DNA of 64,000 bases from positions 372,001 through 436,000 of the forward strand of contig NZ_SDVB01000238.1 in the NCBI RefSeq assembly GCF_004137355.1. Reading direction: 5' to 3'. Each line of letters opens with the position of its first letter. Positions within the stretch are counted from its first letter, which is position 1. The notes beneath the pieces were generated by a model. That model was not told the origin of the DNA, did not search any database, and worked only from the letters and a program-made list of their open reading frames with translations. Origin of the DNA: Ciceribacter ferrooxidans. GTDB taxonomy: Bacteria; Pseudomonadota; Alphaproteobacteria; Rhizobiales; Rhizobiaceae. Shown one piece after another: positions 8,056 to 15,816 of the stretch. Made by a program: the position numbers and the translations under genes.

Positions 8056-9435
8056 TTACGCCGGAATGCGAACCGTCGCCCGAAGGCCGCCGAGCGGGCT
8101 GTCGCCGAGGGTGATGTTGCCGCCGTGGCTGCGGGCGATATCGAGGGCGATCGCAAGGCCGAGTCCCGTTCCCGACGAGTCGAGATTGCGGGCGCTGTCC
8201 AGGCGGAAAAAGGGTTTGAACACCTCCTCCCGCATCTCCGGAGCGATCCCCGGTCCGTCGTCGTCGAAGGTGATCGTCAGCCATTTGGCGCTGTGCTTCG
8301 CCTCGATGTCGAGGCGGTTTGCATAGCGGCTGGCGTTCGAGACGAGATTGCCGACGAGGCGGGTAAAGGCATTCGGACGCACGGTGACGTCGTCCTCGCC
8401 CTCGATCGTATAGGAAAGTGCCTTGCCTTCGCGGGCGAAGTCGTTGCGCAGTTTTTCAAACAGCGTGCTGAGCTGCAGCGAGCCGACGTCTTCCTCGGCC
8501 TCGCCGCGTGCGAAGGCCATGTAGCCTTCGAGCATCGACTGCATGTCCTCGACGTCCTTGTTCATGCTTTCGAGCTCGGGATTGTCGCCGGCGAGCGCAA
8601 GCTGCAGCTTGAAGCGGGTGAGGATGGTGCGCAGGTCATGGCTGACGCCCGTCAGCATGGCGGTGCGCTGCTCCATCTGGCGTTCGATGCGTTCGCGCAT
8701 CAGGATGAAGGCGAGACCGGCGCGGCGGACCTCGTCGGCGCCGCGCGGAACGAAGTTCTCCGCCTTCTGGCCCTTGCCGAAACTCTCGGCGGCGCGGGCG
8801 AGCGCCAGGATCGGCCGGATCTGTCCGCGCAGGAACAGGATCGAGATGACGATCAGCACCAGCGAGGTCCCGACCATCCAGACGAGAAAGATGTGGGTGT
8901 TCGAGGCATAGGCCTGGTTGCGCCGGGCGAAGATGCGGAGGGTGCGGTCCTCGAGCTTGATGCGGATCTCGACCAGACGGGAATCGCCCACCGTGTCGAT
9001 CCAGAAGGGCCGGTGAACCTGATTTTCGATCTGGTCGCTGAGGATCTGGTCGAGGATGGAGAAGAAGGGTTTCGGGCGCGGCGCGGGGAGTTCGCCGCCG
9101 GGCTCCAGCGAGATGGTGAGGTTCATCTTCTCGCGGGCGATGCGCACGATGTTCTCAAGATCCTGCTCGTCCGGATAGAGCTCGATGAACTCGATGATCG
9201 AGGCGATGTCGCGCGTCACCGCAGCCGAAAGCCGGTCGGTCACCATCTGCCAGTGGCGTTCCATGAAGACGAAGGCGAGCACCGTCTGCAGGATCAGCAT
9301 CGGCAGGATGATGATCAGCAGAGACCGCGCATAGAGCCCCGTCGGCAGCCGGTGCCGCAGCCAGCGCGAGAACGCCCGGTAGCCGCTGCCGCCGGAGCGC
9401 TCGTGATCTCGCCGGATGCTTTCGAACAGGGCCAT
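8056..9435 (-). CDS. EnvZ-type membrane sensor histidine kinase
   Basis: 459 residues. Two membrane segments (about 37-58 and 182-203) flank a periplasmic sensor of about 125 residues; a HAMP linker follows, then a HisKA domain with phospho-acceptor His266 (GVSHDLRTILTR), then an HATPase domain with DDDGPGIAP and SSGTGLGLAIA. The H-box resembles EnvZ. It should phosphorylate the OmpR-type regulator encoded 37 bases upstream. The start ATG 9435 was chosen over an upstream in-frame ATG that lies inside the regulator gene. The stimulus is not evident. Confidence 0.9.
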   Translation of the reverse strand: MALFESIRRDHERSGGSGYRAFSRWLRHRLPTGLYARSLLIIILPMLILQTVLAFVFMERHWQMVTDRLSAAVTRDIASIIEFIELYPDEQDLENIVRIAREKMNLTISLEPGGELPAPRPKPFFSILDQILSDQIENQVHRPFWIDTVGDSRLVEIRIKLEDRTLRIFARRNQAYASNTHIFLVWMVGTSLVLIVISILFLRGQIRPILALARAAESFGKGQKAENFVPRGADEVRRAGLAFILMRERIERQMEQRTAMLTGVSHDLRTILTRFKLQLALAGDNPELESMNKDVEDMQSMLEGYMAFARGEAEEDVGSLQLSTLFEKLRNDFAREGKALSYTIEGEDDVTVRPNAFTRLVGNLVSNASRYANRLDIEAKHSAKWLTITFDDDGPGIAPEMREEVFKPFFRLDSARNLDSSGTGLGLAIALDIARSHGGNITLGDSPLGGLRATVRIPA

Positions 9436-9472
9436 GGTTTCCTTTACTGCCGTCGTGTCGTCCGGTGTTCGC

Positions 9473-10177
9473 CTAATCCATGCTGAGGCGGTAGCCGATC
9501 CCGCGCACGGTCTGCAGCCAGACCGGGTTGGCCGGATCATCCTCGATCTTGCGGCGCAGACGGTTGATCTGCACGTCGATCGTCCGCTCGCCGACCTCGG
9601 TATCGTTGCCGACGAGCTCGTGGCGAGGAATGGTGTCGCCGGCACGGCTGGCGAAGAGCACCATGATCTCCTGTTCGCGGTCGGTCAGGCGAATAAGCTC
9701 CGAGGCCTTTTTCAGCTCCCGCCGGGAGAGCGAGAAGGTGTAGGGGCCGAACATGACCTGCTCGATCTTCGGCGCGTCGGTGACGGTGTTTCGCCTCAGG
9801 ATGTTGTTGATGCGCAGCACCAGTTCGCGTGGATCGAAGGGCTTGGCGAGATAGTCGTCGGCGCCCGCTTCGAGCCCGGCGATGCGCGATTCCGCCTCCG
9901 AACGCGCCGTCAGCAGGATCACCGGGATGTCCTTTTCGTCGGCGATGCTGCGCGTGAGCGAAAGCCCGGATTCACCCGGCATCATCACGTCGAGGACCAG
10001 AAGATCGAAATTCAGCCCCTCCAGCTTGCGCCGCGCCTCGCCGGCATCCGCCGCGACGGTGATGCGAAAGCCCTGTTCCGTCAGGTAGCGGTGGAGCAGG
10101 TCGCGGATGCGCGTATCGTCGTCGACCACGAGGAGGTGGGGCGCGTCGTCGGCGATGATCGTCGTCTTCTTTGCCAT
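9473..10177 (-). CDS. OmpR-family response regulator (PetR-like)
   Basis: 234 residues: receiver domain 14-130 with phospho-acceptor Asp63 (LVLDVMMPGE) and conserved Lys112 (AKPFDPREL), followed by a winged-helix DNA-binding domain (RTIDVQINRLRRKIEDD, GIGYRL). The stop of the upstream MarR gene directly abuts this ATG (TGAATG), so translation is coupled. The MarR-regulator-kinase order recalls petP-petR of Rhodobacter capsulatus, a set needed for growth or respiratory gene expression there; that parallel is inferred from layout and not proven. Confidence 0.9.
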   Translation of the reverse strand: MAKKTTIIADDAPHLLVVDDDTRIRDLLHRYLTEQGFRITVAADAGEARRKLEGLNFDLLVLDVMMPGESGLSLTRSIADEKDIPVILLTARSEAESRIAGLEAGADDYLAKPFDPRELVLRINNILRRNTVTDAPKIEQVMFGPYTFSLSRRELKKASELIRLTDREQEIMVLFASRAGDTIPRHELVGNDTEVGERTIDVQINRLRRKIEDDPANPVWLQTVRGIGYRLSMD

Positions 10178-10690
10178 TCATTCATCTCCGGACGTCTGCG
10201 GCTCGCCGGCCGCCGGCGTTTGGGTCATGCCTTCAAGGAAGCGTTTCACCGTCTCCCTCATCTCGGGGGTGAACCCCTCGAGTGCCCTTGATATGCGCAG
10301 TGATTGCGGTTGGGAGAGGGCAAGGGCGAGTTCCCGGCCGGCAAGCGTCGGATAGAGCCGGCGCTGACGGCGGTCCGCCGGACCGGCGATCTGGCGGATA
10401 TAGCCGGAATCGATGAGTTCCTTCAGCACGCGGGCGAGGCTCTGCTTGGTGATCTGCAGAATGCCGAGGAGATCGGCGACCGTCATCCCCGGGCGGCGGC
10501 TCACGAAGTAGACGACGCGGTGATGAGCGCGGCCGTAACCGATCTTGGCGAGGATCGCGTCCGGGTCCGAAACGAAATCGCGGTAGGCGAAGAACAGGCG
10601 CTCGATCGTGTCGAAATCGATCGTCGTGTCGTCGACGACCGGCATTTGCGGAAGTTCCTTCCTGGCAGTCTTGCCCGCAGACTGTCGCAT
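10178..10690 (-). CDS. MarR-family transcriptional regulator (PetP-like)
   Basis: 170 residues from ATG 10690. A winged helix-turn-helix occupies the middle: MTVADLLGILQITKQSLARVLKELIDSGYI, then the wing GPADRRQRRLYPT. It precedes the OmpR-type regulator without a gap, as petP precedes petR in Rhodobacter. An upstream in-frame ATG at 10741 is possible, but the sequence AAGGA before 10690 and the loss of similarity to the domain upstream favour the shorter form. It is likely the first gene of a three-gene operon. Confidence 0.85.
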   Translation of the reverse strand: MRQSAGKTARKELPQMPVVDDTTIDFDTIERLFFAYRDFVSDPDAILAKIGYGRAHHRVVYFVSRRPGMTVADLLGILQITKQSLARVLKELIDSGYIRQIAGPADRRQRRLYPTLAGRELALALSQPQSLRISRALEGFTPEMRETVKRFLEGMTQTPAAGEPQTSGDE

Positions 10691-10982
10691 CACTTTGTCG
10701 TTTCCTTTCGTTCGGCCCGTCCGGCATTCGTCGGCAGGCATCGGGTCGATGTGCCGATATCGCCGCCAAAACTAAGCGGAGATCACCGGAAACACCAATG
10801 GAAATAGCGCTATCGCACAGTTTCCGGGGGCTGGGAGAATGCGTTGCCTGACACAGGTGGCAGCCACTGTCGCCGATACAGGCAGGATTGCGCCGATCCG
10901 GCACGCCTTGATTTTCGTTTTCGGCCAGACATGTTATGCGCCATGCCGACAAACGACGAGACCGGAGCTTCGAGAGAACGTC

Positions 10983-11630
10983 ATGGGACAGTTGCAGGCC
11001 GGAATCATCCCGGTCACACCCTTTCAGCAGAATTGCACCATCCTCTTCGATTCGCAGACGAAGGAAGGGGTCGTGATCGATCCCGGCGGCGATGTCGACG
11101 TTATCCGGCAGGCCATCGAGCGCAACGGCATCACGATCAGGGAAATCTGGCTGACGCATGGCCATATTGATCATGCCGGCGGCGCGGACGAACTCAGGGA
11201 GGTGCTCGGCGTCCCGGTCGTCGGTCCCCACGAGGACGATCTGCCCTTGCTCCAGAGCCTCGAGAAACAGGCGCTGATGTTCAACGTGCCGATGGCGGTG
11301 CGTAACGTGATCCCCGATCGCTGGCTGAAGGATGGCGACCAGGTTTCCTTCGGCGAGCACGTCTTTGAAGTTTACCACTGCCCGGGCCATGCGCCGGGGC
11401 ATGTCATCTTTTTCAACCGGGCGCAGAACTTCGCCCATGTCGGCGACGTGCTCTTCAACGGCTCGATCGGCCGCACCGACCTGCCGGGCGGCGACCACCA
11501 GACGCTGCTGAATTCGATCAGGGACAAGGTCCTGCCGCTCGGAGACGATGTTGGCTTCATCTGCGGCCACGGACCGGGCGGCCGGATCGGCGAGGAACGC
11601 CGCACGAACCCCTATCTCCGGGGGCTCTGA
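10983..11630 (+). CDS. MBL-fold metallo-hydrolase (glyoxalase II-like, YcbL type)
   Basis: 215 residues. The metal-binding THGHIDHAGG (His59, His61, Asp63, His64) is intact, with a further His in YHCPGHAPGH, Asp in HVGDVLF and His in ICGHGPGG. This matches the single-domain glyoxalase II-like group (YcbL), which hydrolyses thioesters such as S-lactoylglutathione; the C-terminal glutathione-binding domain of classical GloB is absent. ATG 10983 follows GAGAGAAC. Upstream in-frame codons to 10839 carry no family similarity. Confidence 0.88.
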   Translation: MGQLQAGIIPVTPFQQNCTILFDSQTKEGVVIDPGGDVDVIRQAIERNGITIREIWLTHGHIDHAGGADELREVLGVPVVGPHEDDLPLLQSLEKQALMFNVPMAVRNVIPDRWLKDGDQVSFGEHVFEVYHCPGHAPGHVIFFNRAQNFAHVGDVLFNGSIGRTDLPGGDHQTLLNSIRDKVLPLGDDVGFICGHGPGGRIGEERRTNPYLRGL

Positions 11631-11646
11631 GGCTTTCCGAAACGAA

Positions 11647-11672
11647 CGATGCGCCGGCGAGGCGGCGCATCG
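11647..11672. terminator. Hairpin between convergent MBL and BA14K genes
   Basis: CGATGCGCC (11647-11655) pairs with GGCGCATCG (11664-11672) around an eight-base loop. It lies between the stop codons of two convergent genes. Neither strand has a strong U-tract after it, so it is a candidate bidirectional terminator. Confidence 0.45.
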
Positions 11673-11697
11673 GGTATTCGAAGACCTGGATCGCAGA

Positions 11698-12108
11698 TCA
11701 GCCGGCGGTGCAGAAGTGCTCGCGGCCGTCATAGCCGACATAGGTGCCGGAACGCGGGTTGAAGCTGCGGTAGCGGTCCGAGCAGTAGCGGTACCACTGC
11801 GGCGACCAGGGCTCGAGATCATAGTTGACATAGGTGCGGCGCGGTGCCGCCGGGTATTCGTCGACATAGGCCGGCTCCGGCTGGACGTAGACCGGCGGAC
11901 GCTCGACGTAGACCGGGTCAGGCTCGACGTAGCGCGGCTGAGCCAGCGCGCTGCCCGCTGCAACACCGGCCGCCAGCCCGACGACTCCGGCGATGATCGC
12001 GGCATCGTTGCGATGGTGGCGATGGCCGGCCAATGCGGGCGTCGAAACCGATACTGCGACGGTCGCGACCGCTGCCGACAAGAGGGTGATCTTTGCGAAC
12101 TTGCTCAT
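11698..12108 (-). CDS. BA14K-family secreted protein
   Basis: 136 residues starting at ATG 12108, preceded by GAAGGCAACGCC. A signal peptide (about 1-27, cleavage near TPALA-GH) is followed by HRHHR, a hydrophobic GxxxG-rich segment (about 36-56), a repeat-rich Pro/Tyr/Val linker (PVYVERPPVYVQPEPAYV), and the C-terminal BA14K motif (YCSDRYRSFNPRSGTYVGYDG). The Brucella 14-kDa member is an immunoreactive protein with lectin-like activity. It is likely exported to the periplasm or outer envelope. Its promoter region carries a TTCAG direct repeat, described separately. Confidence 0.88.
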   Translation of the reverse strand: MSKFAKITLLSAAVATVAVSVSTPALAGHRHHRNDAAIIAGVVGLAAGVAAGSALAQPRYVEPDPVYVERPPVYVQPEPAYVDEYPAAPRRTYVNYDLEPWSPQWYRYCSDRYRSFNPRSGTYVGYDGREHFCTAG

Positions 12109-12182
12109 GGCGTTGCCTTCCTGCGTCTGCGAATCTTTTCGCATTGTCTATCCGACGATGAGGAGAAGTTAAGGCAGCCGAC

Positions 12183-12198
12183 CTGAACGCAAGCTGAA
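12183..12198 (-). promoter_or_regulatory. TTCAG-N6-TTCAG direct repeat upstream of the BA14K gene
   Basis: On the minus strand TTCAG occurs twice with an 11-base period, followed nine bases later by CTTAAC, a plausible -10 region. Eleven-base direct repeats just upstream of the -10 are typical of OmpR-class activator sites. A similar GCGTTCAG-N10-CTAAT arrangement lies upstream of the secreted-protein gene at 59283. Confidence 0.4.
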
Positions 12199-12199
12199 T

Positions 12200-12224
12200 A
12201 AAAAAACCCGGCAGTTATGCCGGG
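12200..12224 (-). terminator. Rho-independent terminator of the cold-shock gene
   Basis: On the minus strand CCCGGCA-TAAC-TGCCGGG is followed by seven U residues. It lies 33 bases after the cold-shock gene stop and is a textbook intrinsic terminator. Confidence 0.9.
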
Positions 12225-12256
12225 CCGCTACGCGAAGACGAAAGCCGTCGTGAAGG

Positions 12257-12472
12257 TCAACCGGCGATCTGCAGGTTGACTGCCTTCGGGCCCTTGCCGC
12301 GACGGTCCGGCTCGGTGTCGAAGCTCACTTTCTGGTTTTCGCTCAGACCGGTCAGTCCGGAAGCTTGAACAGCGGAAATGTGGACGAAGATGTCCGCACC
12401 ACCGTTATCGGGCTTGATAAAGCCGAAGCCCTTGTCGGTATTGAAGAATTTTACAATGCCAGTCTCGGCCAT
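12257..12472 (-). CDS. Cold-shock protein (CspA family)
   Basis: 71 residues, a single cold-shock domain with both RNA-binding motifs: RNP1 KGFGFIKP and RNP2 DIFVHISA. The family binds single-stranded RNA and DNA and acts as an RNA chaperone. A strong AAGGA precedes ATG 12472, and a 7-bp hairpin sits just upstream of it. The long non-coding region above the gene is typical of csp genes whose leader RNA controls translation by temperature. It ends in a clear intrinsic terminator. Confidence 0.95.
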   Translation of the reverse strand: MAETGIVKFFNTDKGFGFIKPDNGGADIFVHISAVQASGLTGLSENQKVSFDTEPDRRGKGPKAVNLQIAG

Positions 12473-12936
12473 GCGTCAGGTCCTTTTCTCTCTGCCCGAA
12501 ATCGCGGGCAGCATTGCAAGTTCACCCCAATTCGGAGTGGTGCAGGCGCGTCTTGACGCAGGAGGAAAGGAACCCCTTTTAAACAACCAAAAACGCCGAA
12601 CCAGTCTTCTCGACCGCTTCGCCGCTCGGCTGCCCGGATATCTTTTGCGCATCCGGAGCGCTTTGGTTTTAAGGTCTTCCCGTGCTCGTAAAACTGCCCG
12701 AACGGCGCAACAGTGCTTTCTTTATAAAAGATTGGCAAGCGAAACTTTTTAGACGAGGATGACCAACGCATTGTAGCCATAAGGTTTTATGGGATTTCAT
12801 TGAAATCCTTCGTCATTTTTACGAGTTTTCGCGGACTAGCCCGAAAGGGTTATATCGAGCTAGTCCGATAGGAGTATGACGGAAGGAACTGCTCGCTCGA
12901 CGGGTGTCGAGAATCGCCTGCTCGCCGTCCACATCG
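12473..12936 (-). promoter_or_regulatory. Long leader/promoter region of the cold-shock gene, with inverted repeats
   Basis: 464 bases without a gene. Next to the start codon a hairpin (CTGCCCG / CGGGCAG, 12492-12511) lies just above the ribosome-binding site. Farther up are an 8-bp dyad at 12792-12808 (GGATTTCA-T-TGAAATCC) and another at 12833-12866 (GGACTAGC ... GCTAGTCC, 18-base loop). The region is more AT-rich than its neighbours. A 109-codon frame here (12451-12780) overlaps the csp start and has no family features. Confidence 0.55.
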
Positions 12937-13827
12937 TCAGGCGATTACCACCCTGCGTCGTGCCAGTTCCGGCACAAGTTCCACCATCAGCATCGCCGCA
13001 AACATGATCGCACATCCCGCATAGCCGATTGCCGGAAGCGAATCGCCCATCAGGACCGCGCCGAAGAGCGCGCCGAACAGGGCCTCCGAGGAGAGAAAGA
13101 TCGCCGCCTGCGGCGCGGTCGTATAACGCTGGCCGACGATCTGCAGGACGAAGGCGAGCCCGGAGGAGAGAAGGCCCGCATAGAGGATCTCCGTGAGCGA
13201 GCCGCTGATGGCACCGGTTGTGATCGGTTCCAGCGCCGCGCCGCCGAGGGTTCCGCCCAAGGCGCAGACGCCGAACTGCAGGGCAGCGAGCGCGAGCGGC
13301 CTGCCGCTTTTCCCGACCGCGATCGGGGTCAGTGTGATCTGGACGGCGAAGAGCACGGCGCAGACCATGACGAGGAGGTCGCCGTCGGTCAGGCCGGAAA
13401 GGGAGCCGCCGCTCAGGAGCAGGATGCCGAGGAGTGTCAGCACCGCCGCGGGCCAGACGATCCAGTGCGGCCTGCGGCGCAGGATGAGAACGGCGATTGC
13501 GGGAACAAGGACGACGTAGAGCCCGGTGAGGAAGCTCGCATTGGTGACGGTGGTCGTCTTGATGCCGATCTGCTGCAGCGTCTGGGCGACGAAGAGGACT
13601 GCACCGATCACGAGGAAGGCGATGACATCGCCGGTCGCCAGTGGCCGGGTCGCATTTTTCGCCTCACGCCAGGCAAAGGGCAGCACGGCGAGGAAAGCGA
13701 GGCCGAAGCGAATGCCGTTGAACCAGTTCGGCCCGAGCATGTCCATCGCGCTCGATTGCGCGACGAAGCCGCCACCCCAGATGGCGGCGGCAAGCAGCAA
13801 GACCAGGTTGGCCTGAATTCGGGACAT
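12937..13827 (-). CDS. DMT-superfamily (EamA) transporter
   Basis: 296 residues with about ten membrane segments in two EamA repeats (about 5-140 and 150-285). Family features include the N-terminal LLLAAAIWGGGFVAQ and TNASFLTGLYVVLVPAIAVL. Such proteins move metabolites or drugs across the inner membrane; the substrate cannot be read from sequence. ATG 13827 is used (GAGAG upstream) rather than the more distant in-frame start at 13893. Confidence 0.85.
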   Translation of the reverse strand: MSRIQANLVLLLAAAIWGGGFVAQSSAMDMLGPNWFNGIRFGLAFLAVLPFAWREAKNATRPLATGDVIAFLVIGAVLFVAQTLQQIGIKTTTVTNASFLTGLYVVLVPAIAVLILRRRPHWIVWPAAVLTLLGILLLSGGSLSGLTDGDLLVMVCAVLFAVQITLTPIAVGKSGRPLALAALQFGVCALGGTLGGAALEPITTGAISGSLTEILYAGLLSSGLAFVLQIVGQRYTTAPQAAIFLSSEALFGALFGAVLMGDSLPAIGYAGCAIMFAAMLMVELVPELARRRVVIA

Positions 13828-13920
13828 CGCGTGGCTCTCTCTCGGGGAGGTGGGATGGCGGCAAGCGTTATCAGGCGGTCGCCCAGGCGGCAAGCACCCG
13901 CGGCAAGCGAGGCGGGAGGG

Positions 13921-15069
13921 TCAGGGCGCGCCGGCGCGGGAAACCCGCAGAAGCGCGCCGTCGTCCTCGTCGGTCACCAGCAGCACCGCGCCATCGGGCG
14001 CGACCTTGACGTCTCTCAGCCTGCCGAATTCTCCCTCGAACAGCCGCTCCTCATGCGTGGGGGCGCCGTTGTCGTCGCGCTCGACGCGGGCAAGCAACTG
14101 GTATTTGAGCGCGGCGACGAGGAAATTCCCCTCCCATTCGGGAAACATCTTGCCGTGGTAGATGTCGATGGCGCCGGGAGCGATCGACGGGTCCCAGTAG
14201 TAGATCGGCTGTTCGTAGCCTTCCGCCGCCTGGCCGACACCGATCTCGGCTCCGGAATAGTGCTTGCCGTAGGCGATCACCGGCCAGCCGTAGTTCTTGC
14301 CGGCCGTGACCGCATTGATCTCGTCACCGCCGCGGGCGCCGTGCTCGACGACGAAGAGCTTTCCGTCCGCGGGATCGATGACGATCCCCTGGGGATTGCG
14401 GTGGCCGATCGACCAGATCTCACGGGCGGCCGTCTCGCTTCTGGCGAAGGGGCTGTCCTGCGGAATGCTCCCGTCCGGCTCGATGTGGAGGATGGAGCCG
14501 GCATGGTCGCGCGGGTCCTGGGCACGGTCCATCTCGCCGCGTTCGCCGATGCCGAAGAACAGGCTTCCGTCGGCAGCGATCGCGATCCGCGAGCCGAAAT
14601 GGACTTCTGTTTCGGTGAAGCGGTTCATCTGGAACAGCTTCACCAAGTCTTCCAGGCGATCCTCGTCCGGAGCGAGCGTGGCGCTGAAGAGCGCCGTGCC
14701 CTGTCCGCCGGGACCGGGGATCGAGGCGGTGAAGTAGAGCCTGCGGCTGCCGGCGAAATCCGGCGCGAGCGCCACGTCGAGCAGGCCGCCTTGTCCCTCG
14801 GCATAGACCTTCGGCAGACCGGACACCGGTTCTCCGACCTTGCCGTCGCGGATGATCCGCAGGCGTCCCGGCCGTTCCGTGACGATGTAGGCGCCGTCCG
14901 GCAGGACTTCGACGGCCCAGGGATGGTCGAGGCCGCCGGCGACCTTCGTGACCTCCAGGGCGGCCTTCTGCGAGGGATACTCTTCGGCGAGCGCGGGGGA
15001 GGCGGCGAGACCGAGCAGCGGCGCGACCACGGCCAACATTCGCGTGTCAAACGATCGTCTGATGGGCAT
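13921..15069 (-). CDS. PQQ-type soluble aldose sugar dehydrogenase (Asd/YliI-like)
   Basis: 382 residues with a signal peptide (about 1-28, ending SPALAEE). The six-bladed beta-propeller family motifs are present: GGLDHPWAVEVLPDG, EGQGGLLDVALAPDF, GIGERGEMDRAQDPRDHAGSI with the family's H-x-GS, HRNPQGI, EHGARGGDEIN and KNYGWPV. Members oxidise aldoses in the periplasm using pyrroloquinoline quinone and calcium. Many rhizobia make little or no PQQ, so in vivo activity would depend on cofactor supply. GGGAGG lies seven bases before ATG 15069. Confidence 0.88.
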   Translation of the reverse strand: MPIRRSFDTRMLAVVAPLLGLAASPALAEEYPSQKAALEVTKVAGGLDHPWAVEVLPDGAYIVTERPGRLRIIRDGKVGEPVSGLPKVYAEGQGGLLDVALAPDFAGSRRLYFTASIPGPGGQGTALFSATLAPDEDRLEDLVKLFQMNRFTETEVHFGSRIAIAADGSLFFGIGERGEMDRAQDPRDHAGSILHIEPDGSIPQDSPFARSETAAREIWSIGHRNPQGIVIDPADGKLFVVEHGARGGDEINAVTAGKNYGWPVIAYGKHYSGAEIGVGQAAEGYEQPIYYWDPSIAPGAIDIYHGKMFPEWEGNFLVAALKYQLLARVERDDNGAPTHEERLFEGEFGRLRDVKVAPDGAVLLVTDEDDGALLRVSRAGAP

Positions 15070-15166
15070 GATACCTCCCGTTCCTTCCCGCCTCTCTCAT
15101 GCGGAATATCGGAAGGTTGCGCCGAATTGGCAAGATTGTCGCCGGTCACGAGCCGGTGACGGCGCT

Positions 15167-15571
15167 TTACCGCCCGCGGCGTTTCTGCTCCGCCTGGACG
15201 ACATCACGAATGCTCCGGCGCCAGAGGGAGATACTGGCCGATGCCATCCCCACGAAGCCGATCATCATCAACGCCATCAGCACGCGCCGGTCGACCGAGC
15301 TGGCAATCCCGGCGTCGCGGGGTCGGACGACGGCCGTGATCGAGCCGGTGGTGAGCGGAGAGACGTCCGGCTCCGGCGCGATGGTCGCACCGGCGGCTCG
15401 CAAGGCGGACGGGGTCGCCGCGCCGGGGGCCAGGTCCGCCTGCGCGGCGCTCGCCGGTGACGGCGCGAGTCCGGGTCCCCATGCAAAGAGAAGGGCCGCG
15501 GTGAGAAGCACGGTTGCGGCGCTCGCGCGTATGCCCTTGCGCGCGGCCTTTTCCTTATTGTCGATCAGCAT
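15167..15571 (-). CDS. Small membrane protein of unknown function
   Basis: 134 residues with two hydrophobic segments: about 17-41, which could act as a signal anchor (VLLTAALLFAWGPGLAP), and about 93-112 (VLMALMMIGFVGMASASI). Between them is an Ala/Pro/Thr-rich periplasm-like stretch, and the C-terminus is short and basic (QKRRGR). No known domain is recognised. GAGGG lies about nine bases before ATG 15571. It is upstream of the sugar dehydrogenase on the same strand, with a 97-base gap. A longer frame continuing to 16168 runs over the EAL gene in another frame and is not supported. Confidence 0.65.
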   Translation of the reverse strand: MLIDNKEKAARKGIRASAATVLLTAALLFAWGPGLAPSPASAAQADLAPGAATPSALRAAGATIAPEPDVSPLTTGSITAVVRPRDAGIASSVDRRVLMALMMIGFVGMASASISLWRRSIRDVVQAEQKRRGR

Positions 15572-15816
15572 GACAGAAGCCCTCGGGATACTCTTTGCCT
15601 CCCGGCTATGAAGCTCCAGGCCGATCCGCAATCGGCAGAAGGACTTCGCAAACGGGGAGCGGGTACTTTCGCGGATGCCGGCGTCCTGTTTGCCGGTTCC
15701 ATTCAGAGAGTGCGCCGCCTTTGTGGACATCTCCGGGGCGGGAATGGGGCGCCGGTGTGTCTTTCCGCGGCAATTGCGCGGCAGGCTTAACGCTTCGTGA
15801 ACACCGTGCGCGGTCG

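Noticed and set aside
12904-15159. Plus-strand 751-codon frame across the DMT and sugar dehydrogenase genes
   Set aside because: Antisense to two well-supported genes; composition rich in Arg/Asp/Ala and without conserved motifs.
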